Assembly: GCF_018739865.1 (NCBI RefSeq)
Contig: NZ_JADOER010000004.1
Location: forward strand, 303,311 to 367,310
Direction: 5' to 3'
Length of the DNA: 64,000 nucleotides
DNA from: Leptothoe kymatousa TAU-MAC 1615
Lineage (GTDB): Bacteria; Cyanobacteriota; Cyanobacteriia; Phormidesmidales; Phormidesmidaceae
Shown here: positions 49,454 to 58,685 of the stretch, one piece after another
Numbering within the stretch: position 1 is the first letter of the stretch
Layout of the letters: each line of letters opens with the position of its first letter
The notes under the pieces: generated by a model
Told to the model about the DNA's origin: nothing
Databases searched by the model: none
What the model saw: the letters and a program-made list of their open reading frames with translations, nothing else
Made by a program: the position numbers and the translations under genes

Positions 49454-50083
49454 ATGAAAACGACTCTACGTGCCAAACTATTGCAGCACCTAGCAGGCAA
49501 GAAAAAAACTGATGAAGGTTTTACCTTAATCGAGCTGCTGGTAGTAATCATCATCATCGGTATTTTGGCCGCCATTGCTCTACCTTCCTTCCTCAACCAG
49601 GCCAATAAAGCTAAGCAAACTGAAGCTGCTACTAACATTGGTGCCGTTAATCGTGGTCAGCAAGCTTATCGTCTAGAGAATGACTATTTTTCCCAAAACA
49701 TTAGTGGAATTGGAGTCGGTATTCGCTCAGTATCTGATCGTTATACCTTTGGCTCCAACGTAGATTATGTGGCTGGGGATGCCAATGAAACAGTAGGCAT
49801 TAATGATGCTGGTGCCACAGCCGTTGACTTAGCTACGACGACTGCAGCTCGTGATAAATATGCAGTCGGTTCCATTGTGTATGCTGGTCCTGATGATGAT
49901 AAGGCCCTAAAAGGGTACACTGGCGTCGCTTATCTTTTGTCCGATTCCACCACGGGTGAAACTACTTCTACCGTATTATTAGTTGAGCGTAATACAGCTG
50001 GTCTTGCTCCTGCTGTCACCATTGCAATGGACGCGAACAATCTGGTTGACGAAATTACGTCTAGTGAAGGCAAAATCAAGTAA
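49454..50083 (+). CDS. pilA: type IV pilin (PilA-like)
   Basis: The 209-residue prepilin has a 22-residue leader ending in Gly22, cleaved by PilD before Phe23, and the typical GFTLIELLVVIIIIGILAAI helix with Glu27. The mature domain (NQANKAKQTEAATNIGAVNRGQQAYRLEN) matches cyanobacterial PilA proteins; the C-terminal part is variable. It would be assembled into the pili that the hmp system steers. A hairpin terminator follows, and a conserved-looking unknown gene lies 220 bases on. Confidence 0.93.
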   Translation: MKTTLRAKLLQHLAGKKKTDEGFTLIELLVVIIIIGILAAIALPSFLNQANKAKQTEAATNIGAVNRGQQAYRLENDYFSQNISGIGVGIRSVSDRYTFGSNVDYVAGDANETVGINDAGATAVDLATTTAARDKYAVGSIVYAGPDDDKALKGYTGVAYLLSDSTTGETTSTVLLVERNTAGLAPAVTIAMDANNLVDEITSSEGKIK

Positions 50084-50118
50084 GCCTTAACATCATTGAG
50101 AATTAAGCTTACTTAGAG

Positions 50119-50170
50119 AGCTGTCTAGGGAGTTGGCAAATTTGCTTACTCTAGGCAGCTTTCGCTTTTA
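50119..50170 (+). terminator. terminator after pilA
   Basis: AGCTGTCTAGGGAGT (50119-50133) and ACTCTAGGCAGCT (50148-50160) pair with minor mismatches, followed by TTCGCTTTTA. It would end most pilA transcripts. Confidence 0.6.
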
Positions 50171-50302
50171 GTTGTGTTCGTGAAAGGAATGGCTATGATT
50201 CATGGTTTTGTTTTGTATAAAGCTAGGTTTGTCTAATGTCATAATTGGGGTGTAAATCCAGCTATTTCCTGTTCTAAAAAAGAAATCTTCTAGTTAGGTG
50301 AC

Positions 50303-51079
50303 GTGAGAAATATTTCACTTATTGGCATTCTGATAGTTCTGGGTATCTTGCAGTTAAGTTCTTTGCAAGAGCTTAAAATATCTTCGAAAAAGATTTCAGT
50401 ATTGGATGTTGAGACTGAAGAAGCTTTAAACGCTGCCAATTTAAGCTTCTTAAAGCGGGTGCCTATTTTTGGATTTCGTAACTTGTTAGCTGATTGGACG
50501 CTATTAAATTTTGTTCAATATTTTGGAGAATCTGAAACTAGAGAACTTGCTGGCTATAGTCATGCCCCTGACTTTTTTGAAATAATAATTGATCGTGATC
50601 CACTGTTTTTAGGTGCATATCTATATCTAACAAATACGGTTTCTGTATATGCTGGGCAGCCTCAAGACTCTATCCGTCTAATGGATCAAGGCTTACAATC
50701 GATGGCACCTAATCTACCGCCTCGTTCATATTTTGTTTGGCGATATAAAGGTATCGATGAGATGTTGTTTACAGGAGATAATACAGCTGCTCAACAATCC
50801 TTTGAAATGGCGGCAAAATGGGCAGAGCAGTCCTTAGGAAATGAAGCTATTCGTAATGAAGCTAGTTATATTGCCCAAGTTTCTCAACAAACTGCTGAAT
50901 TTTTAGCGACTGATCCAAACAGCAAACCTGCTCTTATCAATGGTTGGATGTCTGTGTTGAATAGGGCTATTGATAATCATGTTCGGAAAACAGCTATTGA
51001 TAATATAGAGTCCCTGGGGGGGCAAGTCTTGGTAGCTGAGAATGGTCAAGTAACAGTTCGCTATAGAACTGACGATTAA
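50303..51079 (+). CDS. hypothetical protein with N-terminal membrane anchor
   Basis: The family is not recognised. The 258-residue product starts at GTG 50303 behind TAGGTGAC and has an N-terminal hydrophobic segment (ISLIGILIVLGILQLSSL), then a helical, TPR-like body (FLGAYLYLTNTVSVYAGQPQDSIRLMDQGL). It is probably anchored with its body outside the cytoplasm. It follows pilA and converges on the glycan cluster, so a role in pili or surface polysaccharide is possible but unsupported. Its base composition looks more AT-rich than the hmp genes. Confidence 0.65.
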   Translation: MRNISLIGILIVLGILQLSSLQELKISSKKISVLDVETEEALNAANLSFLKRVPIFGFRNLLADWTLLNFVQYFGESETRELAGYSHAPDFFEIIIDRDPLFLGAYLYLTNTVSVYAGQPQDSIRLMDQGLQSMAPNLPPRSYFVWRYKGIDEMLFTGDNTAAQQSFEMAAKWAEQSLGNEAIRNEASYIAQVSQQTAEFLATDPNSKPALINGWMSVLNRAIDNHVRKTAIDNIESLGGQVLVAENGQVTVRYRTDD

Positions 51080-51113
51080 TATTTATTTGGGTCTGTAGAA
51101 ATCGTATTAAAGA

Positions 51114-53684
51114 TTATGACTGAGAAATTATTTTCAGTAAGTTATTTTTGAAAGGCTGCAGAGTTTTATCTAACTCTGGGGCCCATGTTGATGTTATAAA
51201 CATCGACTTAAAAAATAAATTTATCTGTTGATTGACAACACGTGTGTAGTAGTCGGAAGGATGCGGACCATCGATATGTCGATTGAGAACACCGAAACCC
51301 AGGCGTTGACTACGCGGTTGAGAGACAATTACGTTTCTTTTTAACCAATCGTTAAAACTATTTGAATTCTCCATTGTGGTAACTAATTGCTCGATTAATT
51401 TTGTTGTCGGTGATGTGGCATTTAGCTTAGGGAGTTGGTCTTGGGTCTGTATTGAAACTTTTTCAAAGAGAGGCAAACGTTCTTCTGGTGCAATCCAAGC
51501 CAGCATAGCACTACGTCCTATAATTTTTTCTGGTAGAGTTTGGACAGTGATATTAGGATTAGATTGAGACATTTTAAGAAGTACTTGCCCAGTTGAAAAG
51601 TTTTGCCAATCTTTGGTAGCAGCAATATTGTTGTTTTGCCACCAATTCAGGGTTCCGCGCATTTGTTGCCAATATTGTTTTAGTTCGAGAGCTGTTTCGT
51701 CGTTTAAAAACTGAGAGTATAAATTTTTTAGTTGGGAAAAAACATCACCTTGTATATTGGATAGCTCGGTAATCTCCCAAATTGGGCTGGTCATCACCAT
51801 GGGAAATCTTAGAATTTCCGATGCAAAGGCATCCGCTGCCTCTTCTGGTTGGCCGTTAGTTACCAACGCTTGCCCTAGTCCAAAGAAAATACCTTGTTTG
51901 GCGGGTACAAGCGTGGCCGCATTGGCAAATTTTTTAACAGCTTCATCTGGTTTAGTTTGCAGTAACAGCCAGCCTAGATTCGATTGACCAAATTCTTGGT
52001 ATGGAGCAACGGCATTAGCCTTTTCAAACCATTCAATGGCGGCATTTCTTAGGGCAGCGCTCGACTCTCCCGTGGTTTGGTAGCTAAAGTCTCCTAAGGT
52101 CCAGGCCAGCATGGATGGATAGTAGGGTTCCCAGGGGGCTAATTGATTGGCCTGGGTTAGGGCTGCTTCAAACCCGTCGAAGTTGCCGCGCTCAAGGTGT
52201 TGAAATCCTTGTTTAGAGATTGCCCAGGCTCGATGCACAGGCACTAGCCACAGGGTTATGGCTAGGAGTAGGCCTATGCCCAGTCCGACCCAAACTTTAG
52301 ATGATGATTGGTTAGTTGGTTCCTTGGATAAAGGTTGTTGATTGGGAGGTTGATACACCTTGGCTAAAACAACCAGATCAACGATTAGTGCGCCACTAAT
52401 GGCCGGGGTATCTAGCTGATAGTCTGTAAGCCCCATGAGACCATAGGCAAATAGGCCGGCTACCAAGCTCCACACTAATGTGGGGGCGAGCCAAGATTCG
52501 GAATTTTGTTGGCTCCAACGCCAGGTGAGCCAAACTAATAGACCGACTATACTCACCAGGGCCGCTATGCCCCATAGCCCCAGTTCTGCCCAGAGTTGGG
52601 CCGGGGTGCTGTGGAGCTGAAAATGGAGTTCGGCTTCACGCCCTGCCCAGTAGGGGCGATATTTTTGGTAAAGCTGTAAAACACTGCCAGGGGCCGCCCC
52701 AGTGAAAGGATGGTCGATGCCGATCCGCCAGCCGATGACGTTTGTGATGATGCGATAACCGAGTTCACTGTTGTTGGTCTTGCCTTGTAGTAGGGCTAGC
52801 ACGGGGCGTCGTACGCGACTGTTGCCTAAGGTTGTTGCAACTAATATGCATAAGATGAGACAGCCTGTGGGCAGGACCAATCGGCGAGGTAGCTGAGCGC
52901 GAAATAGGGCAATAATCAGGGCGATCGCAACCGTGGCTACTAAGGCCAATAAACCGCCCCGAGAACTAGCCGTATAGAGATCGACTAACCCTAGGAAACA
53001 GGCACTTCCCCACAGCCATCGCTGCCAGCCGTTATCCGCTATGGCTAAGCCAAACAATAGGGGCAACACTAAAACTAAATACCCCGCCACATAGTTTTGA
53101 TGCCCCAGGGGATACCAGTTGCGTAGGCTCGTTATCCCAAAATTAAACTGTTGGGAAACACCATAGGGTTCTAGGGCCGCTAACCTATCCAGCTCAGGGA
53201 AATAGGTTTGTGACAGCCACATACCCAAGCTGACAAGAATAAAGGCAATGCCGAGTATGGCTTGAAATTTGAGCACCTGGACTGCCTGGTGGGATGTTCT
53301 TAACCAGCCGCATAAGGCATAAATTGCGGCAACTCCCCCCAGTGCTGCCCATGAATACCAAATGGCCTGGTTGGGGAATTCTGCGAAAAGTGTGGAGATG
53401 GCCAAGCCAATGACTAAAAGCGCTATGGGCCAATCTAAACCTGAGCCTAATTTAAAGGCAGATAGGGGCTTAAACCACAGTTGCCACAGGAGCCAGATAA
53501 TGGGCAACACTAGAGCTACCTGCCACACTGCGACCCATGGCCACGACACCATCAGGGAATGGCTACTGGGCAGTAGGGTAAATAGGCTATAAAAGCCAAC
53601 GCTCAATAGGCCGATTAAATTACCATCCGCTGTTTGAGGTGCAAGTAGTGATGGGGTAGATGATCCTGGGGAGGAGGAAGGCAT
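51114..53684 (-). CDS. O-antigen ligase/polymerase-like protein with TPR tail (copy 2)
   Basis: The 856-residue membrane protein has about 12 hydrophobic segments in its first 460 residues, with the Wzy/WaaL-type region LGHQNYVAGYLVLVLPLLFG and SSRGGLLALVATVAIALIIA. A soluble C-terminal half (about 480-856) follows, with TPR-like helices such as YQEFGQSNLGWLLLQTKPDEAVKKF. Such proteins polymerise or ligate lipid-linked glycans at the outer face of the inner membrane. It is the last gene of the minus-strand glycan cluster, 73 bases after a paralogue of the same layout. Confidence 0.85.
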   Translation of the reverse strand: MPSSSPGSSTPSLLAPQTADGNLIGLLSVGFYSLFTLLPSSHSLMVSWPWVAVWQVALVLPIIWLLWQLWFKPLSAFKLGSGLDWPIALLVIGLAISTLFAEFPNQAIWYSWAALGGVAAIYALCGWLRTSHQAVQVLKFQAILGIAFILVSLGMWLSQTYFPELDRLAALEPYGVSQQFNFGITSLRNWYPLGHQNYVAGYLVLVLPLLFGLAIADNGWQRWLWGSACFLGLVDLYTASSRGGLLALVATVAIALIIALFRAQLPRRLVLPTGCLILCILVATTLGNSRVRRPVLALLQGKTNNSELGYRIITNVIGWRIGIDHPFTGAAPGSVLQLYQKYRPYWAGREAELHFQLHSTPAQLWAELGLWGIAALVSIVGLLVWLTWRWSQQNSESWLAPTLVWSLVAGLFAYGLMGLTDYQLDTPAISGALIVDLVVLAKVYQPPNQQPLSKEPTNQSSSKVWVGLGIGLLLAITLWLVPVHRAWAISKQGFQHLERGNFDGFEAALTQANQLAPWEPYYPSMLAWTLGDFSYQTTGESSAALRNAAIEWFEKANAVAPYQEFGQSNLGWLLLQTKPDEAVKKFANAATLVPAKQGIFFGLGQALVTNGQPEEAADAFASEILRFPMVMTSPIWEITELSNIQGDVFSQLKNLYSQFLNDETALELKQYWQQMRGTLNWWQNNNIAATKDWQNFSTGQVLLKMSQSNPNITVQTLPEKIIGRSAMLAWIAPEERLPLFEKVSIQTQDQLPKLNATSPTTKLIEQLVTTMENSNSFNDWLKRNVIVSQPRSQRLGFGVLNRHIDGPHPSDYYTRVVNQQINLFFKSMFITSTWAPELDKTLQPFKNNLLKIISQS

Positions 53685-53757
53685 AAGAATTTGAAACTAT
53701 CTAGTCTTTTTAAGGTGTTAGCAATAAGGCTTTTGGGAAAGGTGTCTGGCCCATGGG

Positions 53758-56340
53758 CTAGCTTGTCTTTGAAGGCGTCTGATCCGTTTGTGGATCAGTT
53801 AGTTGAAAATTGTTGTGGGTGGGATGGGGCAAGCCTAGGCTATTCGCTCGAATATTTTCTATCAGTGTATCCAATGGCGTAAATTCCCTAGGCCACGCTA
53901 GGGTAAAAAGCCTGAGCGAGACCGGTAATGAAAACTGGTATAAATTCTCTGGTAACAGAATTGAGGTGATGCGCTGGGCATAGTAATTGCGGTATAGCAA
54001 GGCTAAGGCCACGCGCTGACTACTATTGATGGGTTGCGTTGTCGATCTCATCCAGGTTTTCAGGTTGCGGTGTTCTTTGATATGGTCTTGCAGCACCGTT
54101 TGTTCTGCGAGATCTAGATTTACGGTACTGAGGTAGCTATCTAACGTTTTTGGCGTTAGCCAGGCTTTAATCAAACGGCAGGCGGTGATATCTTCTGGGA
54201 TATCTGCGATACATTGATCCAATAAAGCGCCAGCGCGATCTTTGTTTTCTTCGCTGACAAACAATGCTTGCAGCAAAGGACGGTCTGATGAAAGGTCTGA
54301 TGTGGAGAGTTGTTCAGACCACCATCCTAATGTTCGAATTTGGTTTTCTAAAGAAGTATGGATAGGGTGATCTGGCGTTAGTTTTTCAAGAATGGTCTGA
54401 TAGTGTTGGGCAACCTGGGCAAATATAGCTTCGCGAAAGGGCCCTAACTCTTGGTCCCAGTTGGTAAATAGAATTGCCTGTGGATTAATTAGGCATTCTA
54501 ATGCCCATGCTTCAATCGCCCCATCTATATTACCTAGGGCTTGCTCGGTAAGCCCCAGAAGATAGTAGCTATGGTTTTTGCTTCTGGGGCTCAGCTGAAC
54601 GACCTTTGCAATGGCCCTGTGGGCGGTTTGCACATCCCCAGTTTGCCAAGCCAGCACTGCCAGGTTTTGATTAAACCAAATATCATTGGGCGCTGCCTGG
54701 AGTGCCCGTCGATAGAGATCCAGCGCTTCTTGGCGTAAAATCTTTTGGTTTTCATCATTGGCGGTAGGGGTGATTTCCGTTAGCTGTTGTGCTCCTAGGG
54801 CGCTGGGGGTGGGGTCCCAGGGCGTTAACGCAGCAGCCGTGTAGAACTTGTTGTCGGACTGAATCAGATTTCCTTGGTTAATGGAGGTCAAGCCTTGGTG
54901 AGTGATCCAGAGGGCTAGGTCCGATCGCAACCAAAATTGAGCGACGAGAGCTACGACCATGAGGATTAAAACACTGCTCCATCGCCTGATGCCTCGCGAA
55001 AATTGTGTGGTGGAACTGGCCCCACCGAGTTTGGTTAGGGCGGCCAGGAGTATGGTTAAGGTGGCAGCAATGGGGATATTTTCTAATTGGTAGTCGCTTA
55101 GGCTGGAGATGCCGTAGCCCAGAAACCCCATGGCGATGGTTACGCTGAGGCGCTGGTCTCGAGGCGACGACAGGGTGCCCGAACGATAGGAGACTATGGT
55201 TAGTCTGGCTATGCAAAGTCCCAGGGCTAGGTACCCTAGGACCCCTAGGACCCCCAGCTCGACCATCAATTGCAAGGGGGTGTTGTGTACTTGCTGTACT
55301 TGGCTGAGGCCGTTCCCGGTCGCTAAAGGGCGATAGCGTTCATAGAGGCGGCCCAAATTCCCAGGCCCTAGTCCGATTAGGGGACGATGCTTGATAACGT
55401 TGGCCGTTGCCTGCGCCATAAATATGCGATCGACCGTGGGGCCATCGTTGAGGATGCCTGTTGATGTTTCTAGGTTGGTTAAATTTTGGGGGTGAAAATC
55501 AACCACTAAAGAGCGTATGCGGGGATTGCTCCCTGCCAGGATCAAGACTAGGCACAAGGCCACGCTTGAGATGGACATTGCAACTAAACGAGTTTTGCCT
55601 CGGCTGCGGGCAATGCTACAAACCAGGGTGATCGTTATTAAAATAAGACCGCCAAGCCAAGCTCCTCGGGAGCCTGAGGCATATAGTGCCATGGCAATTA
55701 CGATGCCGAGGAGGCCGTATAGCCACCGCCGCCAAGCCTGATGGAGCCGCGCTAGGCCACAGGCCACGGGCATTACTAAGACAAAATAGCCGCCGGTGAA
55801 ATTGTGGTGTCCTAGGGGAAAGCGATTGCGAATGGCGTCATAAAAGTTGTCTGAGAGCCACATGTCCGGTGTTGGTCGCCATAGGGCAAGGCTAATTATG
55901 GCTGCGATCGCACCTACCCAAACTAAGCCTTCGCAAAGTTGTTGTGGGCTCCAACGAGTATTGCGCAAGCCATAGAGCAAAATGCCGTAGCAGATCACCA
56001 TCAGCCCGTTTTGCAGCGCCAGCAGCGGAAAGGTGGCCCCTACACTGCTAACCACTAAGCTCACCCCCACCCCTAGTGCTAGCCAATCTAAACCAAAGCC
56101 CAGGCGATAAAACGGTTGTTGCAACCGACGCAGTTGCCAAAAACAGGCGGCCATAGTGATAAGAAAGGCCCCCTGCCAAACCATGATCCAGGGCCAGCTC
56201 ATCATCCGGAAATAGCTGTCAGGTAGCCACGCAAATGTGGCTAATCCCAGTAATCCTAGCCCCAGTAAACGTTCATATGCAGTTAATCGGTGAGATATTC
56301 CCATAGTTGAAATACCATGCCCTTGGACTGTGGGCCGCAC
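53758..56340 (-). CDS. O-antigen ligase/polymerase-like protein with TPR tail (copy 1)
   Basis: The 860-residue paralogue of the following gene has the same plan: an N-terminal multi-span domain with RFPLGHHNFTGGYFVLVMPVACGLA and YASGSRGAWLGGLILITI, a periplasmic loop with GPGNLGRLYERYRPLATGN, and a C-terminal helical half (about 470-860) including a TPR-like ALDLYRRALQAAPNDIWFNQNL. The sequence differs clearly from copy 2, so the duplication is old. It is preceded by the phosphosugar transferase gene with 29 bases between. Confidence 0.85.
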   Translation of the reverse strand: MRPTVQGHGISTMGISHRLTAYERLLGLGLLGLATFAWLPDSYFRMMSWPWIMVWQGAFLITMAACFWQLRRLQQPFYRLGFGLDWLALGVGVSLVVSSVGATFPLLALQNGLMVICYGILLYGLRNTRWSPQQLCEGLVWVGAIAAIISLALWRPTPDMWLSDNFYDAIRNRFPLGHHNFTGGYFVLVMPVACGLARLHQAWRRWLYGLLGIVIAMALYASGSRGAWLGGLILITITLVCSIARSRGKTRLVAMSISSVALCLVLILAGSNPRIRSLVVDFHPQNLTNLETSTGILNDGPTVDRIFMAQATANVIKHRPLIGLGPGNLGRLYERYRPLATGNGLSQVQQVHNTPLQLMVELGVLGVLGYLALGLCIARLTIVSYRSGTLSSPRDQRLSVTIAMGFLGYGISSLSDYQLENIPIAATLTILLAALTKLGGASSTTQFSRGIRRWSSVLILMVVALVAQFWLRSDLALWITHQGLTSINQGNLIQSDNKFYTAAALTPWDPTPSALGAQQLTEITPTANDENQKILRQEALDLYRRALQAAPNDIWFNQNLAVLAWQTGDVQTAHRAIAKVVQLSPRSKNHSYYLLGLTEQALGNIDGAIEAWALECLINPQAILFTNWDQELGPFREAIFAQVAQHYQTILEKLTPDHPIHTSLENQIRTLGWWSEQLSTSDLSSDRPLLQALFVSEENKDRAGALLDQCIADIPEDITACRLIKAWLTPKTLDSYLSTVNLDLAEQTVLQDHIKEHRNLKTWMRSTTQPINSSQRVALALLYRNYYAQRITSILLPENLYQFSLPVSLRLFTLAWPREFTPLDTLIENIRANSLGLPHPTHNNFQLTDPQTDQTPSKTS

Positions 56341-56369
56341 TTACCCTACAACAACATCATCACCATGCC

Positions 56370-57836
56370 CTAATAAGCACCTAACCCGGTTAAAACGATC
56401 CGCAGGGTGGCCACCATAATTTCTAGATCTAGGTTGAGGGACCAGTTGTCGATGTAGTGCAAGTCTAGTCTGGCGGCATCATCGAAGGTTTCAATATCAG
56501 AGCGACCCGACACCTGCCATAGGCCCGTAATTCCCGGTAGCACCTGATGGCGCGTATGGTGCCACGGTTCAAACTGAGCCACATCCCGCAGGGGTAATGG
56601 TCGAGGCCCCACCAAGCTCATTTGCCCCAGCAGGATATTAAACAGCTGGGGCAGTTCGTCTAAGCTGCTCCGCCGCAAAAATTTACCTACCCTGGTGACT
56701 CGTGGGTCATGATGTAGTTTGAATAGGATGCCATCGGCACTTTGGTTTTGCTGTTCTAGTTGAGCCTGCTTTTGCGGGGCATCAACGGTCATGGTGCGAA
56801 ATTTCCATACTTTAAAGGGGTGTCCCCGTAGGCCAATGCGCTCTTGGCGAAAGAAAATGGGCCCCGGTGATGTGAGGCGAATTGCAGCTGAAATTCCTAG
56901 AAATACGGGGCTTAAGCATAGGACTGCCAGGGTTGCTAACCCGTAGTCCAGCCAACGCTTAATACGATAGTCTAACCCTTGAAACACTGAGGTTTCAATC
57001 ATTAATGTGGGTAGCCCTGCGACGATTTCAGGGATGCCGCGCCGATATAGCATTTCCCGGCTAGAGGGCAGCAGCCGCAAGGGGATATTGACCCGGCGCA
57101 ATCGCCAGTAGAGTCCCGAGGCTAGCTCCACATTGGGGACATCTTCTGCCAGTACCTCATCAGGCTTCGCTGCCAAAATGCGTTGAAACGTCGTTTCTGT
57201 ATTCGCCATGGAGACCATGGCGGCCCCCACCACTTGATGGGGAGAACGGCGCTCTAAGGTTTTGGCCAGTTGCCGTAGGCGATTGGGCTGGGTAATTAAA
57301 AAGACCCGTGTCGGTGCCCGTACACCTTGCCAATGGGCCAATACACCATTAGCGCACACACGGGTAAGGCACACCAACAGGACACTACTGACCCAGGCCG
57401 TAAAGAATAACGACCGGGGCGCATCGAGTTTAGGATCGTAGAAATAGGCTAAGACCAGCGATAAAAAATAGACACTACTAATCAGTTGGGCCGTACGCAA
57501 GTAGTCCTTGGTCCGTATGGTTTGGCCGTAGAGACCATAGTGGGTAAACAGCAGCAGCGTGCCCCCGGCAAATAGCCAAAATAAGCTAGGTAGGCCTAAC
57601 CAGTTCCACCACACAAGCTGGGGGGGAATGGGTGAATAGAATTGGTTGAAGTATCTGGCTAATTGCCACGCTACGCCTAGGGCCAACGCATCGCTGAGCA
57701 AAAGAATAATCACCCTAAAACTGGTCCAGCCAAACCACTTTGACGGATGGATCCCGCGGGCGGCTCGAATGTCTGTTCCCATGGCCAGCAGGAAATTCTG
57801 TTGGCAGTCTGGCTTGTCTGAAACTATGTTTTTCAT
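56370..57836 (-). CDS. polyprenyl phosphosugar transferase (exopolysaccharide initiation)
   Basis: The enzyme (488 residues from ATG 57836; a TTG at 57851 is less likely) moves a sugar phosphate from a nucleotide sugar to polyprenyl phosphate, starting a glycan repeat unit. N-terminal membrane spans (about 30-150) precede a CoA-binding-like domain, and a further membrane span leads to the catalytic Bac_transf domain (about 300-488). That domain has SPGPIFFRQERIGLRGHPFKVWKFRTM, DELPQLFNILLGQMSLVGPRP and PGITGLWQVSGRSDI. It is central to the cluster. Confidence 0.92.
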   Translation of the reverse strand: MKNIVSDKPDCQQNFLLAMGTDIRAARGIHPSKWFGWTSFRVIILLLSDALALGVAWQLARYFNQFYSPIPPQLVWWNWLGLPSLFWLFAGGTLLLFTHYGLYGQTIRTKDYLRTAQLISSVYFLSLVLAYFYDPKLDAPRSLFFTAWVSSVLLVCLTRVCANGVLAHWQGVRAPTRVFLITQPNRLRQLAKTLERRSPHQVVGAAMVSMANTETTFQRILAAKPDEVLAEDVPNVELASGLYWRLRRVNIPLRLLPSSREMLYRRGIPEIVAGLPTLMIETSVFQGLDYRIKRWLDYGLATLAVLCLSPVFLGISAAIRLTSPGPIFFRQERIGLRGHPFKVWKFRTMTVDAPQKQAQLEQQNQSADGILFKLHHDPRVTRVGKFLRRSSLDELPQLFNILLGQMSLVGPRPLPLRDVAQFEPWHHTRHQVLPGITGLWQVSGRSDIETFDDAARLDLHYIDNWSLNLDLEIMVATLRIVLTGLGAY

Positions 57837-57867
57837 GCACTGCTTTGACAAACAAGCAGGGCAACCG

Positions 57868-58653
57868 TTAGCTAGCAGAATGCCCTGTCCCTAGGATAGA
57901 CCGCATTGCTCGATTCATTAACTGCAGCCCAAATAATAGGAGAAATGCCGTATTGTTGACGACATAGCGTCGCCACAGTCGTCTCGGTTCTTGGTATAGG
58001 CGGTAAAGCCATTCTAAACTCCATGCCATCATCCATCGAGGGGCTTGGGACACGGTGCCGCTATGGAAGGCAAAGGCGGCTCCCACCCCCACCATGACAG
58101 CGTTTATTTTTCCTTGTTGGCGGGCCATCCATTCTTCTTGTTTGGGGCAGCCTAAGCCGACGAATACGACAGCGGCGCCCGATTGATGGATGGTGGCGAT
58201 ATCGGCGCTTTCTTCTGCTGGGCTGAGCGGACGAAACGGAGGGGCATGGGTGCCGACAATGAGTAGCTGGGGAAATTGGTGCTGTAGGTTTTTGACGAGA
58301 CGCTGCAGCATGTCTTCGGTGCCGCCATAGAGATAAATTGGTAGATGTTCTTGGGCGGCGCGATCGCACCAGGCCAGCATTAAATCTGGCCCATACACCC
58401 GCGACTGATGTTTAATGCCCAGTCGCCGTAGTCCCCACACTAATGGCATCCCATCCGGTGTTACCAAAGCCGCATGGTTCAAAATTTTGCGATAGGCTCG
58501 GTTCGAATAGGCCGTCATCACCACATGGACATTGGCGGCGACGATATAACAGGATTGACGGGTGCTCGCCCATTGGGAAATGCGATCGCAGGCGTCTGTA
58601 TAACTTGTGCCATTCACCCGAGTACCTAAAATTGATACCTGCTGACTTATCAT
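57868..58653 (-). CDS. WecG/TagA/CpsF family glycosyltransferase
   Basis: The 261-residue enzyme of the WecG/TagA (GT26) family adds the second sugar, often an N-acetylmannosamine-type residue, to a lipid-linked intermediate. Family motifs are NVHVVMTAYSNRAYRKILNHA, VTPDGMPLVWGLRRLG with the catalytic Asp, and VGLGCPKQEEWMA. It fits directly after the initiating transferase in the assembly order. Confidence 0.92.
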   Translation of the reverse strand: MISQQVSILGTRVNGTSYTDACDRISQWASTRQSCYIVAANVHVVMTAYSNRAYRKILNHAALVTPDGMPLVWGLRRLGIKHQSRVYGPDLMLAWCDRAAQEHLPIYLYGGTEDMLQRLVKNLQHQFPQLLIVGTHAPPFRPLSPAEESADIATIHQSGAAVVFVGLGCPKQEEWMARQQGKINAVMVGVGAAFAFHSGTVSQAPRWMMAWSLEWLYRLYQEPRRLWRRYVVNNTAFLLLFGLQLMNRAMRSILGTGHSAS

Positions 58654-58685
58654 GACGCCACCCTTTCAATACTGAGTAAGCTAGG

